DNA from: Symsagittifera roscoffensis
Taxonomy: Eukaryota > Xenacoelomorpha > Acoela > Convolutidae
Assembly (NCBI RefSeq): GCF_963678635.1
Contig: NC_087068.1
Location: forward strand, 31,374,318-31,438,317
Direction of reading: 5' to 3'
Length of the DNA stretch: 64,000 bases
Notes under the pieces: model-generated
Database searches by the model: none
The model's input: only the letters and a program-made list of their open reading frames with translations
Told to the model about the DNA's origin: nothing
Position numbers and translations under genes: made by a program
Shown here: in pieces, positions 11,742 through 23,774 of the stretch
Layout of the letters: every line of letters starts with the position of its first letter
How positions within the stretch are numbered: the stretch's first letter is position 1

Positions 11742-11950
11742 GGCTCTTTTCCAGTTCCCCCCCCCCCTTTCAAAACACCGAGTTTTATGTGTTATTACGG
11801 CTAAATGCGTGATGTTACGCTGTAAAGTATGAAGAACAAATTTGTTCACAATTGTCGATTTGTTCCACGCCAAATTTCATTGCAATATGACAATGTTATA
11901 TAAGCTTTTCAAAATTGATTTTGAAAGGGGGGGGGGACTGGAAAAGAGCC
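11742..11950. mobile_element. 209-bp MITE with 8-bp target duplication (hAT-like)
   Basis: The element starts GGCTCTTTTCCAGT, followed by a C-run and TTTCAAAA. It ends with the reverse complement (TTTTGAAAGGGG... ACTGGAAAAGAGCC), an inverted repeat of about 35 bp. It is flanked on both sides by CCGCTGGG (11734-11741 and 11951-11958), a perfect 8-bp direct repeat. An 8-bp target-site duplication with short terminal inverted repeats and no coding capacity fits a non-autonomous hAT-superfamily element. The termini are not the classic CAGGG type, so the superfamily assignment is tentative. Confidence 0.75.
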
Positions 11951-11958
11951 CCGCTGGG

Positions 11959-13900
11959 AAACCTGATAATTAAATTCCATTATCAAATTAAGAGGTCGAT
12001 CGGGTTTCTAGTGACTTTTACACTTTTGCTGTTAGATAGTGGAGTTTGACTTCCTTTTAACAAAGGAAATGAACTGAACTTAAAGGGCAATAAAAAGTCA
12101 AACTGCGAAAAAGTAAATTTGAGCCTGAACAAATTTAAAGACTTTTCCTGAAAATAGCGATATGTATCTTGAAAAAAGCGAATTATATATAGCAAGGAAA
12201 CCAGATTCAAAACTTCATCCCAAAAGTCACGTGCCTAAACAACTACTCGGGGGGTTCCTGGCTTCTACTTTCACACTTATTTTATTCTAGATATCAGGCA
12301 GAAAAGAATGCACCTTACTAAAACGGAAAACGCTAATGCTTTTTTTGGAATCGGCAAAATAATGGGACCGCAAAAAGAAAACATAGCCAACAGATGGTTG
12401 AAAAGTATAAAAAAAGAGAAAAACGAATAGTTGATTGAAAAAACATAGCCAACAGATAAAGTAGTGTAAAAGAAATAAAAAAAAACCAAAAACTGAAGAA
12501 ATAATAAAATCATGTTAAAACTCTCTGAAGCTCACGAATGATTTATGAAGGGCACTTTTTGTTAAAGTTTTCCCAAGAAAATTGCATCAAAATTAAAATT
12601 TTGATATCGGTGGGAATACATTAAATATATGTCTATTTTTGAAACTAGAAGACATCACCGTTTTTCGTGGCCTAAAAACTTTTGCAGCTCGATAGTGGAG
12701 TTTACTCTCCGTTTAGCGAAGGAAACGAAGTGAACTCAAAAAGAAATCAAAATACCAAAAACTGCGTTTAAACGTAAACAAACTTTCCTGAAAAAATATC
12801 ACTATCTTGATGAGGGAGAATCATTTCGTTCTTTTACATTAAATAGAACACAAAAATTAAACCCAAAAATTTGCGACTTGCGTTCTAATGAAATTGACTC
12901 ATCGTATAACAGCACGCTCACGAGCTGGTTTGTGTTAACATAACACAATCACTTATGAATTGAACAATTTTAAAAACTTTCAATCAAACAAAGAATCCTA
13001 ATCGAACAAACTGGTCTCTCCTTTTTTTGCTTTTTAAGCTAATCAGAAGGTTTCAAGTAGAAAACAAAACATTTCTGGATAAACATTTGCTCGATTCCTA
13101 TCAACGAAGTCCTTTGATTCGTTTCAAGAAATTTGATCTCTTTGCATAATTGTTTCAAAAACCGACTTAGTTTTTTTAGGTAACAAAAGAATTCATTTAT
13201 TTTTTTTTCACAATTCAATTAAATTCAAACGATAATTTAAGAAAAACTTTAGAAATCTATTTATCTGGCTGGGTCCAAATATTATATCACAAGTATGTTC
13301 GTATTCAGAAAGGGCTCCATTCCAGACGAATTATCAACAAATGTACACAAACTGCCTCTGGTCAAACATGAAGTACAAAGGTGACAAACTAACAGCTGGT
13401 GTTTTGAATGAATTAAGTTTCAAATTGGATAGAATGGGAAATAACTCAATTGGAAAATGAAGTTCAAGAAATTTACGCGTGGTAAAGTGTAAAATAAACC
13501 CACAAAAATTATTGACTAAATGGGAAATGGTTTCAAATGTAATTTAATACAAAGCTCCCAAAGCCACGGCAAAAATGACAATCTTAACATTAACTCTAAG
13601 TAATAAATATTTCAAAACAACTAAGGTGAACCCTAGTATTTTGCCGCCAGCAAATAAATAACTACAAATATGTTCTGATTTACAAAATAAAAATCTATGT
13701 TTAGTCATTTCTAGAGGATGAAGTTAAGTCACGACAGATGACTGGTTAAACTAATGAGAGTCTACAAAAGAGCACAAATGAGAAACTCCCAGCATTTCGT
13801 GGAAAATGTATTCTTATATCTGAGACTATTTTCAGCTTCCGAAAATCATATCAGCATTCCGAAAACCTCTTCAGCTTTCCAAGTATCTTGAAAAATGATT
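11959..13900. other. Non-coding DNA and probable DAAM 3' UTR
   Basis: AT-rich. A roughly 100-bp diverged direct repeat is shared by about 12030-12130 and 12690-12800 (both contain GATAGTGGAGTTT, then GAAACGAAGTGAACT-like text). The part next to 13900 should be the 3' UTR of the minus-strand formin gene. Confidence 0.4.
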
Positions 13901-16900
13901 TCACACGCCTAGAGACTCCCTCTGGAAATTAACTGTCGACGGATTCAGAGTTCCTTTCCTCCTCCCGCCTCCTCTTTTCATTTTGTTTAGGTCTTCCATG
14001 AACACATCTCCACTTTGCAAAGCTGAAATAAGGTCATCGAACTCTCCACTTTTGTTCATATCACTACCACCACCAGCGCCTTTGGTTTTCGCCACTGAAC
14101 TCGAAGCTCTGTTGCGACTCAACGCGGCTTGCTTTTCTCTTTGTTCAACTTGCTTCAAATCATCCTCGGCTCTTTGCTTGCGACGTACGAGATCGGCTTG
14201 TACTTCCTCAAAGTTTTGCAAAAAGGTATCAAAAATTGTGAAAAAGGTATCTGAAGTTAGCTTCGAAGGGTCTTCTCCGAAATGTTTGACTGCTTTTTTG
14301 AACTTTTCCTGGGCTTCTTTCATTTTGTCTTCCAATTCTCCAAATTGTTGATGAGCGCTGTCCAAAAAGATGGACACTTCACTCACAAACTTATCTTGGC
14401 TATTTTTGCTTGGGTTCTTCTTGTGGTACTCCAACTCTTTTTCAGCTTGTTTGATTCCACCGCGCAGTGAGTTCATCTCCTTTTCTAGTTCTGTTAGATG
14501 TACTTTCGAAGCTTTCTTTACACTCTGCAGTTCCTGTGATAGATCGAGAATTTCGGGAGATTTTTTGCCACACACATCGATTATGTAATGCAATAAAGTG
14601 ACTGATTTGTCTATACTTGACTTAGTATCAACTACCTTTGTTAGACCTTCAAGTTTGAACCCGTAGGCATTTCCTCTAGCACCTTTGTTCATGTAGTTTC
14701 CGAAAGCTAGGATATATTCAAGAAACTTCTGCAGCTTCTTACTGAATCTGATTCGCTTTGAGCTTTCTATTACGTAATCCAGATTAGGTGTGATTTCCTT
14801 TACACGTTCGAAGAATCGTTTTTTGAACACCAAACACGCCAATCTTTCGTTACAGTGACCTAACTGACCCAAATCAAAAAAGTACTGATCTGCCCTTGCC
14901 ATTTCAGAGTACTGTGATTTGTGATCTTGAAGTAGTGATATTTCCTCATTTGTTGGCGTATACTTAAGAATTTCATCCAGCAAGTCATTAGGAATCTGAT
15001 TATCTGTATCCATTTTTAGAATTACTACTAGTAGTTCATCATTTGTGAGTTTCAATTTGGAAAGCAGTATGATACAGTTCTGTGACCTGCGACCATCGAT
15101 AAGTGACAATTCTTTACTTTTCGTTGTCATAAACTTACGTTCTGTAAGGAAATCTTCATCTGGTTTCTGGAACGCCGAGAACTGTCGTTCAAAATCAGCG
15201 AGGTCTAAAGTTTTAAACACTTTCTCATCGTTGACTTCCGACCAAATAGTTCCCGATATTTTGTTTTCTGGAATTTTCGACCAATTTAGTGACTTCAGAG
15301 GATTTGCAGACTTGGGGATATTTTTCTGTCGAGGTGCTGCGATGCCGAAACCGCCCGGAGGAGGTGGTGCTGGTGGTCCTCCTGGAGGTCCAAGCCCCGG
15401 AACTGGAGGCGGAGGGGGCGACGGTCCCCCACCTTTGATAGGTGGAGGTGGTGGTGGTGGAGCCGGTGCTCCGACCGGCGCAGGTGGCGGAGGAGGCGGA
15501 CCTGGTGTAGTTGGTGCAGCTTCTGATTTTCCGGATCCTCCACATGAACATCCAACTACCGGAGTTGTCGCTTTTCCCGTTCCTTTCATCTCGTCAGCTT
15601 CTTTTAAAGCTATCTTCAGTTCATCGCACTGCGATTGAAGATCTTTGATTCTCTTTTCCAACGTCGATTCGCCAATTTCTGCCTTCAGATGGTCCAAAAG
15701 GTCCGCGAAGTTCATTTTGGCAACTTCGATATCCGGATTGGAGCCGTCTTCTTTTTGTAGAACAATTTGTTGCGTGAACTTGCTAAGTATTCTCCAGTAG
15801 CAAACATTTCTTGCACTTCCGAAAGGCATCAGGCACAGGTGCATCATAAGCGAAAGGAAATCAGGATATGCTTCAGAGGCGTACAATTTGTTTCTGATCA
15901 CGCTTAGCATCGCTTCTTCGTCTTTACAGTCGATGTGATCAACTTGAAACCTTTTGGCAATCGCTTCTTCGTCGTCAAGTCTGAACCTCTCGAAGAATTC
16001 GATGTGTTTCAAAATAGACTCACTTTCTAGTTCTCTCAAGCTTTCTAGTACTGGGGTCAAACCAAGCATGAGAAACTCGTATCTAAGGTGCAGTCTGAAC
16101 TCCAGACTGTTATCCCCAGCTCCATACTTCAAAGCAGCGTTAATAAATGATAGAACTGCCGTTTTGTAATGTAAGTCCTGGTCTACAGCTTCGTCCTGTT
16201 TACACAAATCGCTAATTAGGGATTGGAATCTAACACGCTCATTGGCGTACTGAGCTAGATAATTCATGGCAATTAACACTTTCCTGTGTCCGCCTGGGAC
16301 TAGACAAAGCGCTCCCAAAAGCTCCAATGCTGAAGTTTTGGTTCTTAGATTGGGTACAATTATCGCTTGCGATACAATATTAACTGCTTTCTGATTTTCC
16401 AGGACTCGTTTGCGACCTTCTGGGACATTCATAATTGCTTTTATGCAGCCCAATATTAAAGTATGTACTGCACTTGATTTCATAATTGAGTCCATGGACT
16501 GCAAGAAGGTCATGAGACTGATGAGTCCGTCCTTTTCTAGGAACTGGAGCACGAAACTAGTGGATGAGGTTCTGAGAGCAGTCTTGAGTCGCTCAAAGAA
16601 CTTGCGCTTCTCCTCGATGTCGTCATCGAAGAGAGTGACTTGTCTGTTGAACATGTTCAGCCTTGAGATGTACACTTCGGGATGGTCTTTATTTCCACTG
16701 CTTTCCTAAACAGACTAAAATGTTTAAATCAACTTTCAGCGAAAAAAAAACAATGATGGCCGGTTACTGCGTAAACAGCCCAGAACGGACCATAGGCTTA
16801 AAAAATACATTTCTTTTTCAAATTACTGACGTTTTTTCTGTGGTGTGATAAAAGACTATTTTTTCTGTAGAATTTGAAAAGTTTGATTGCCAAAATGGCG

Positions 16901-19215
16901 CTAAAAAATTAACTTTGCTCGAGAAAAAATGAAATTTCCACGGCTTACATAAGCTATTGTGAGCCTGCACGCTGACCTTATCAGCTCGAAATTAGACCAA
17001 AAATCGAAAAATTCAAACCGGTTTTTCTCGACACTAAAAAAAATTCGTATGCGGAAAACAAAAAAGAAAAAACTAAAACACTCCCGAATTTCTGATCTGA
17101 TAATTTTCCATTTTCAAACCAGCTTGAGGACAGAGAACTTGATCAAAATGATTATGATTACTTTCAATTATATTCCTATTGGTTGGTTTAGCTATGGAAT
17201 AAGCTTCATTCCCGGTTTTTAACCAACTCAATCACCCTTTTCATAAACAAAATTAACAGCAAATTAACAAAATTTTGTGTTTGAATTTTTTACGTCATTC
17301 ATTTTGGTAAGGGGCGGATCTCTAGGATTTTCTCGAGGGGGGGATTTTCAAAAAATTTTTGGACCTTTTTCAGGTCGTCTAAATTAAATTTTCTGAGTTG
17401 AAATAGACCATTTTTTTGAAATTTTTTGCTGGTATTTTTTTGCAATTCCTTCAAAATTGGTATATATTGGCGCTGAAAGCGCCTTTGGAAACATTCAGGG
17501 TTAGTCAGCCCAAAATGGATGTCATAAAATAATATCAAATTTTTTTGTTTAAAAATCAAGAGAAATGTTTTTATCATAGCAACAAGGGTAGCTGCCCCTC
17601 CCCTAAATCCACCCCTGATTTTGGTCACAGAAAGTACTGCGCTATTTGCATATAAACAAGCTACCCTTGTTGTAATGTTAAAAACAATTCTCTTGATTTT
17701 TAAACAAAAAAAATTGTGAAAAAACATAAAACAGCACATTTTGGCGTTTCAGATCCTTTACAAACCAAAATTGTTTATAGCCGTCTGAAAATTAATTACC
17801 GCTCATCAGCACAATCGATGCTTTTGCACTTTTTGTCTAAATTTTGTCAACCATTAGCTGTTAAAAGGTTCAACGTCTGACCTGTTCGCGCATCTGCAGA
17901 TACAACTCCCACTTCTTGTTCGTGGGCAGTCCCAGCATCCTCTGTCTCGCCTCTTTAGTGGTTCCCACTTCGTCTAGAATGGACGCAAACCTCTCCTAAA
18001 ACAAACGAATTTTAGTTGAAATAAATTGAATCGTAATAAATTTTTCAACAATCGTATTAATAAAACGAGGATAGCCGGTTGGATGAATCAAAACGAGGAT
18101 GAATCAATTTTCTTCAATTTCAAATAAAATCAAGTGCCTTAAAATTAGTGTCGTTTTTAAAGCGCGGTGTGATTTGAGAACTATCCAATCGCATAGAAAA
18201 TTAGTGAATTAGGCATGATCGACAACATTTGTCTAAAACAAAACAATTTAAAAAATAATGAAAATTTTAAACTTTTTAGATCTTTTTTTGCCAATTAAGC
18301 GCTATATTAAACATCAAAAACTAGTTTTCTTTATAGTAGAATCAAGTATTTTAATATAAGCAAATTAGACAAGTTTTTGAAGAAAAATGACTAGAAAAAC
18401 AAAAAATTATTTCAAATATTTTTTTTCATTTTTTTGCAGAAAAAATTTGAATTATTTTGAAGTTGTTGATTCCCAACATGGCGCTAAAATTTCCTAAAAC
18501 TAATTTTACTAGTGTAAAAATAAGTTTGCAGGTCTTAAACTGAGCAAAAAAATGATATTGTAAGCCTGCTCAAACGCTCAAAATTGAACTCGAGCGGTTT
18601 TTCTCGATACTGGAAAAGTTTCTGATGTCGTTCGGATCACGACTAAAAGGGATTCAACAAGATATTTCACTCGACCCATTCCGAAGATTTTTTGTGAGAC
18701 CTGATTTTGCGTGGAAAACAAAGAAATTAAAACACCCGAAAAAAAAGTTCCTCCCCTATTTCAATGCTCTAACAAAAAAAAATTCAACCATTACAACTGT
18801 AATCTTTTCCCCCAGATTCGAGCATTGAGCTTAATGGATCTTCGTTTTGAAAATTGGAACTTCGTTATGTTAAAATCATTCAAGCAAAATTGAAATAAAT
18901 CGAGCCAATCTAAATCTCACTGAATGAAGCGAGTATGCCACTGACCTCTACTTCGTCCTCAGACGGCATCGGCTCCGTATCTGCCACTTGGCTACTCAAC
19001 AACATGGCGTCTCCACTCTTGGGTTGGGAAATAGGATCCCCAATCACCAGAGTAGCACCAGCCGACATCTTAGACCCATCCAACAATCCACCCAGACTGC
19101 CCGAGCGGGACTGTCTTCTCGGGTTGTGCTCTATTCCCCCGTCTATTTTGTCAGCTCCTGTATCTTTGCAGCAGCTGAATACAGACCCTATTAGGGCCGA
19201 GTGTCGAATCTTCAT
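13901..19215 (-). CDS. DAAM: DAAM-family formin (3 exons)
   Basis: Exons 19215-18946, 17995-17882 and 16705-13901 join in phase 0 at GT-AG introns and encode 1062 residues (human DAAM1 is 1078). DAAM formins nucleate and elongate unbranched actin filaments downstream of Dishevelled and Rho in planar-polarity Wnt signalling. In order: a short N-terminus with CC, as in DAAM1; a GTPase-binding domain assembled from exons 1-2 (EPMPSEDEVE, then ERFASILDEV...KKWELY); an armadillo-type FH3 region with CLVPGGH and LHLRYEFLMLG; a coiled coil; a proline-rich FH1 near residues 526-583; an FH2 with LKSLNWSKIPENK, LAFGNYMNKGARGNAYGFKL and ADTKSSID-like VDTKSSIDKS; and a C-terminal DAD with GEFDDLISALQSGDVF followed by a basic stretch. 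The DAD sequence and overall order identify DAAM rather than Dia or FMNL. The upstream codon GTG at 19218 was not used; the ATG at 19215 fits the family. Confidence 0.93.
16706..17881 (-). other. DAAM intron 2, with shared intronic repeat and inverted repeat
   Basis: The intron carries a diverged copy (about 16885-17100) of a sequence also found in intron 1 (about 18470-18760). Both contain ATGGCGCTAAAA, GGTTTTTCTCGA(C/T)ACT and GGAAAACAAA(G/A)AA landmarks. It also contains a separate palindromic repeat (next entry). Confidence 0.55.
17537..17719. repeat. Long-arm inverted repeat in DAAM intron
   Basis: About 56 bases at 17537-17593 (TTTAAAAATCAAGAGAA ... CAACAAGGGTAGCT) are the near-perfect reverse complement of 17663-17718, separated by about 70 bases. 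GGGGCGGATCT and CCACCCCTGATTTTGGT strings flank it. It is probably a foldback transposon remnant. The 146-residue frame across it is not a gene. Confidence 0.7.
17996..18945 (-). other. DAAM intron 1
   Basis: A 950-bp intron (GT at 18945-18944, AG at 17997-17996) made of AT-rich sequence. It includes the second copy of the diverged repeat shared with intron 2. Confidence 0.6.
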
Positions 19216-21395
19216 CACTGTTAAGGCTGGTATGTAATAAATCCGGCGGTTCTATCTAATATATGCTAATTGATTATGTGTCGTTGTAAATGCTTTTATT
19301 GTTTAATATCTCGTTGGCCGTAGGTAAGGTGCATTTCCCATGTGACTTCATGAAAAGCTTGTCTTTGTTGCGAAGAGGAAAATGCCACACGGCGATTAGA
19401 ATGTCTTTGCTTGTTGCACCTTTTCAAACAAATTTCTGAAAGTAAAGAGACGGATCAGATTAAATTTGGAAAATGGCGAGAGAAAAATAAAAGGGAAACG
19501 GCGATAAAAACAATTAAATAAAAGACTTGAAATGAAATCGCGATATTGGTTTTGTGCTACTTGCTGAAACAAGAGAAAAGCGTAGCGTTTCTTCTGACAG
19601 AGTAACTGCCAAAATCAGAAACCAATTGGTCAGAAAACAGGAAAAGACTTGAAAAAGCGGAAACGAATCAGCGGCTAATCCTCTTTTAGTATTAAAGTGA
19701 AATTTTCTATGATCTGATTCTTAGCAAATATACAAAGGAATTGAAACGTCCTTTCCAGTGGCGCAATTATTTCCCAAATTATTCTGTTCACAAACTGTAC
19801 ACGGGGTGCACTAGCCGTCCTCCCGTGTCTAGCAGTGAACTCAAGTACACAACTTACAATTCAACAAAGCGTGGTCTAAACTCTGTATTTCTACGTTGTT
19901 TAATAAATTTCAGACTGTGGAAAAGGTAATCAACAATGTAACAGGTAAAGCCAAAACAAAACAAAGCCTGGTAACACGAATTAAATTTAATAAACATCTG
20001 AATTTTGCCAAAGAGAGGCGGATTTAATCCATTACAATTCGAACGAGCGCAACACGTCAAATGTTTGAAGCCTAGGCTCGAAATAGTTCACGTCAAATTT
20101 GGCCATAAAATGAGATACGATTAAAATAGAAATCAACACTGGTCTGTCAATGAAAAGAAAGTCATATTTATTCAGTGGCTACTGCAGCTTAGTTCTTTTC
20201 AATTCTTGTTGACCACAATTCAGGTGCTCGGCGATAATGCAAAAGGCACTTCAGGGTCCCAATAAATCGAATGAGTCACTTACATATCTTTCACATTTTC
20301 AGTTTATGAGACATGCTACGATTAAATCTAAAATAGCTCGTGGTACAACATCTGAATCAGTGAAGATGAATCTGCGCTTTTAGGTCACCCTGCTGTTTGT
20401 GCAATCTGTAATTAAGATACTTGGATGTCTAACACCGTCTTAGGAGAAATCACAATTTGGACTGCAAAACAAAACAAAAACACCAACTAGAGCGAAAAAG
20501 AGAAAGGATTGGCAATGGATAAAAGAATTCAGTCACATAACGGAATAAAAAGCAAACTGCTAAACCAGAATTATAACTTCAGAGTACATTAGCCTATTGA
20601 CGTTGAAAACAGATGACCACAAATCGATATAGTGAATAAATTACGTCACAGCCATGGGAAGTATAATCCACGGGAGCCCAGCACTTGTCGCGACCGAGTT
20701 GTTTTCCGGCATAAAAGTCAATTTACCATCCATAGAATACAAAAGAACAAAAGGATAGCATTACAATGACTAATTGACGCTACAGACAACCACCCTCAAT
20801 GCCAATCAAAAACTTAAGATATCGATCCATCAGTCGACGACAAAAATCAGATTTAGACTGCAAAACGAAGGAAGACTGCTCATATCACGGCGAAGCCCTG
20901 AATGTTCCGACTGCCTTTTGAGTTCTATGAATCAGTAATAACATGAAAAAATTATATGTAATAAAATAAAACAATTTTTTTTATATTCGATGTTATGGGA
21001 AATCATATCGCGCGTTAATTGTCCTAAATTGACCAAAATGGCAAATTTTAGGCCCCGATAACTTTACGAGAAATGATCACAGCTAAAATATCTTTTCAAA
21101 TTAAAGCTCAGGAGAACAAAACCTACTGAATGATATTTAAAAAATCCGTCAAAAATGGTTAGTTAAAAAGTCGAAATTTATCTGAAGAAAAAACCACTCG
21201 AGAACAAATACTCTGTTATTTTCACCACACAAAAGTCGGAACAAAAAGGAGCTCTTTAACTATCTGCCATCCTAGGATTTCTTTTAAAAAAAGATACAAC
21301 CATATTATTACACCTATTTCATGGTAGATCTAAAACCTGCAAAACATATCCTCCCTCCCTATCGAAATTAAGACTTTTGAGTGCTCAGCAATGTA
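19216..21395. other. Intergenic DNA upstream of DAAM
   Basis: Should hold the DAAM promoter and non-coding first exon(s), but none could be placed. No coding region is supported; the short frames here lack any recognisable similarity. Confidence 0.35.
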
Positions 21396-22652
21396 TAGTG
21401 CTGATTTAAATTATCCGGACAAAACGAACAAAATTTGAAATTTCAAACAATTTTTTCTCAAAGATTAGACAAAAATAGAGCAGAACAAAAGTGTCCTCGA
21501 TTTTCAACAGAATTACCATGGTGCAATTTTCCCCCGAAATTCTGAACCAAAATATTACCCCAAAAATATGCCATTTTGGCTTTTTTCAGAAAAACACGAA
21601 TTACGCTAAAATCACCAAGTTATCTGATGAGAAATTTAGGTCAAAAAAGCCTCTGACACAGCCCAACAAAATTTTACAAGGATAAAACTTATGAAAATCT
21701 TTATAAAAGAATATATTTTTAGTTGATGGTCAAAAAAGGTCATTTTACTGTATACAAATCAAAATCTTTGACTGAAAACAAATTTCAAACATTTTACGCA
21801 AATTTTTGAAAATTTTATCCTTGTAAAACTTTGCTCGGCTGCGTAAGAGGCTTCTCTTGATATAACTTTCTACTCAGATAACTAGGGAGTTTTAGCGTAA
21901 TTCTTGATTGCGAAAAACCAAAAAGACCTATTTTTGGGGTAAATTTCTTATAGGATTTTTATATGCTCAGCAATGTACAGTGCTGATTTAATTTATCCGG
22001 ACAAAACAAACAAAATCGGAAATTTCAAACGCATTTTTCTCAAAGAATAGACAAAAAGTGAACAGAACAAAACTTCTTAGAATTTCACCAGAATTAATAT
22101 GGTGCAATTTTCCCCAGAAATTCTGAACCAAAATTTTACACCAAAAATAGGCATTTTTGGCTTTTTTCAGACAATCAAAAAATACGCTATAACTATTAAG
22201 TTATCTGACGAGAAAATTATATCAATAGAGGCCTCTCACACAGCCTAACAAAGTTTTACAAGGATAAATCTTATAAAAAAGTTTATAAGAGAATATAATT
22301 TTAGTTGCGAGTCATAAAAGGTCATTTATACTATATTCAAACAAAATTCTTGGGCTGAAAAAAATTCTTGTGAAAAATTGTTGAGCTGCGTAAGAGGCTT
22401 CTTTCGATAGACATTTCTGATCGATAACTCAGTAGTTTTAGCGTAATTCGGGTCTAAAAACGCCACAATGACCTATTTTTGGTATAAAATTTAGATTCAG
22501 AATTTCGGGGAAAAATGCACCAAATTAATTCTGGTGGAAATTGAAGAAACTTTTGTTGTTAACTTTCTGTCTCATCTTAACCCAATTTGAGAAAAACTCC
22601 TTTGAAATTTCAAATTTTGTTCGCTTTGTCCGGATAATTTAAATGACCACTG
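21396..22652. mobile_element. Nested Tc1/mariner-type MITEs
   Basis: The outer ends are inverted copies: (T/C)AGTG(C/G)T(G/C)ATTTAAATTATCCGG at 21396, and its complement ending CACTG at 22652, each next to a TA dinucleotide. A second left end starts with TA-CAGTGCTGATTTA at 21978. The segment 21978-22652 is therefore one complete foldback-like element, and 21396 to about 21960 is a related copy with a truncated right end. Arms of roughly 250-300 bp are inverted copies of each other. TA duplications and CAGT-type termini are the hallmark of Tc1/mariner non-autonomous elements. No transposase remains. Confidence 0.75.
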
Positions 22653-22654
22653 TA

Positions 22655-23693
22655 GTTACCATGTAGCATAGTGCGAAACGAAACAAAAGTGGGAAAAAAA
22701 ATCTTTTAAACGATTGTGGTCGGCTGCCGGAAGTGTATTCCGCAAACAATCACCAATAAGTGAGTAAAAATACAGCCTAACATTTAATGAGAGCAGCCGG
22801 GTCATTTGCTTCAGAACGTCGCCAATGAAAATAAGCAAATCAAGCAAACCATACAATCCCATCAAAATAGATTTAACTGGGGTTTCCTCGTCAAGATTCT
22901 TTTTATAACTTTCATTTAAAAGTAGAATAGCGACTGAAGAGCTTCAACATATTGAGTTGAATTGAACATACATTCAAACACGTCTCTTCTAACTTTTCGA
23001 GCAACAACAGCCAATTGTCGCACAAATTGCAAATCAAGTTCTATGTCAACCACAGTCATATGGGCGAAAAAGTGTCCACTATAGCAAAATATTTATATGG
23101 ATATTCACAAAGAAAATTTGTCATATTTCAAAAATCAAGGACTTGGTTCAGATCAGCGATAAAACGAAAGTTGGTGAAACTCATGCTGGTTTCTTGCCAA
23201 AACCAAAATTTTTTGTTTCTTTGAGCAGCAAAAAAAACCGTTCTGACACAGAGACGAAGTGGAGCTTCGAACCACTTGCGGTACACCACAAACATAAAAA
23301 ATGAAAGAATTTGAAAAAAACGAGGCCTTTCAAAACTTCAATTTTCGTATATCTCGATAGAAGTTCATTCTAGGCATCCATTTCAGACATTTGAATATTT
23401 AATTTAGAACGGATACAAAACTTATAAAGAGAAAACCAGCCGATAATCTTTGAGCACACACAACTTGAGCCGGAAAAAATGATTCAAAAAAGTTTTTTTT
23501 TTAAAGTTTTGAGCCCCTCCTGAAACTTCAATGAACAACACTTACACCTGCAGCTACCATGAAAATTGATTGCAGTTCAAGCTAAATGCGTGATGTGACA
23601 ACTAAGCAGATAAAATTTGAGCCGACCAACGAAAGTTCGACCATTCAATTTATACCGGAAAAAAGTCCAATTGCACACATACTGAAAAAAACA
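22655..23693. other. Non-coding AT-rich DNA
   Basis: No gene or repeat family recognised. Confidence 0.35.
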
Positions 23694-23774
23694 AGGTTCG
23701 GCTGGGACTCAAACCCCAGACCTTAGGGTACACAGGCAACATCATTACCTCTAGGCCAATTGAGAATGAACCTT
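23694..23774 (-). tRNA. tRNA-like pseudogene or tRNA-derived SINE head
   Basis: On the minus strand the ends AAGGTTC and GAACCTT form a perfect 7-bp acceptor-like stem. A four-pair D-stem (TCTC/GAGG) flanks a TTGGCC loop, giving an A-box-like TGGCCTAGAGG. A B-box-like GGTTTGAGTCC sits inside a CTGGG/CCCAG stem. The anticodon arm is poorly paired (a Gly GCC-like loop is possible) and two extra bases follow the T-arm. It is therefore a degenerate tRNA or the pol III promoter part of a SINE rather than a working tRNA gene. Confidence 0.4.

Noticed and set aside
15045-15638. Glycine-rich 197-residue plus-strand frame
   Set aside because: It is the antisense of the DAAM proline-rich FH1 region; the sense strand carries the conserved protein.
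17299-17739. 146-codon minus-strand frame in the DAAM intron
   Set aside because: It spans the intronic inverted repeat and has no recognisable domain.
23694-23774. Functional tRNA gene
   Set aside because: The acceptor stem pairs perfectly but the anticodon arm does not, and extra bases follow the T-arm.
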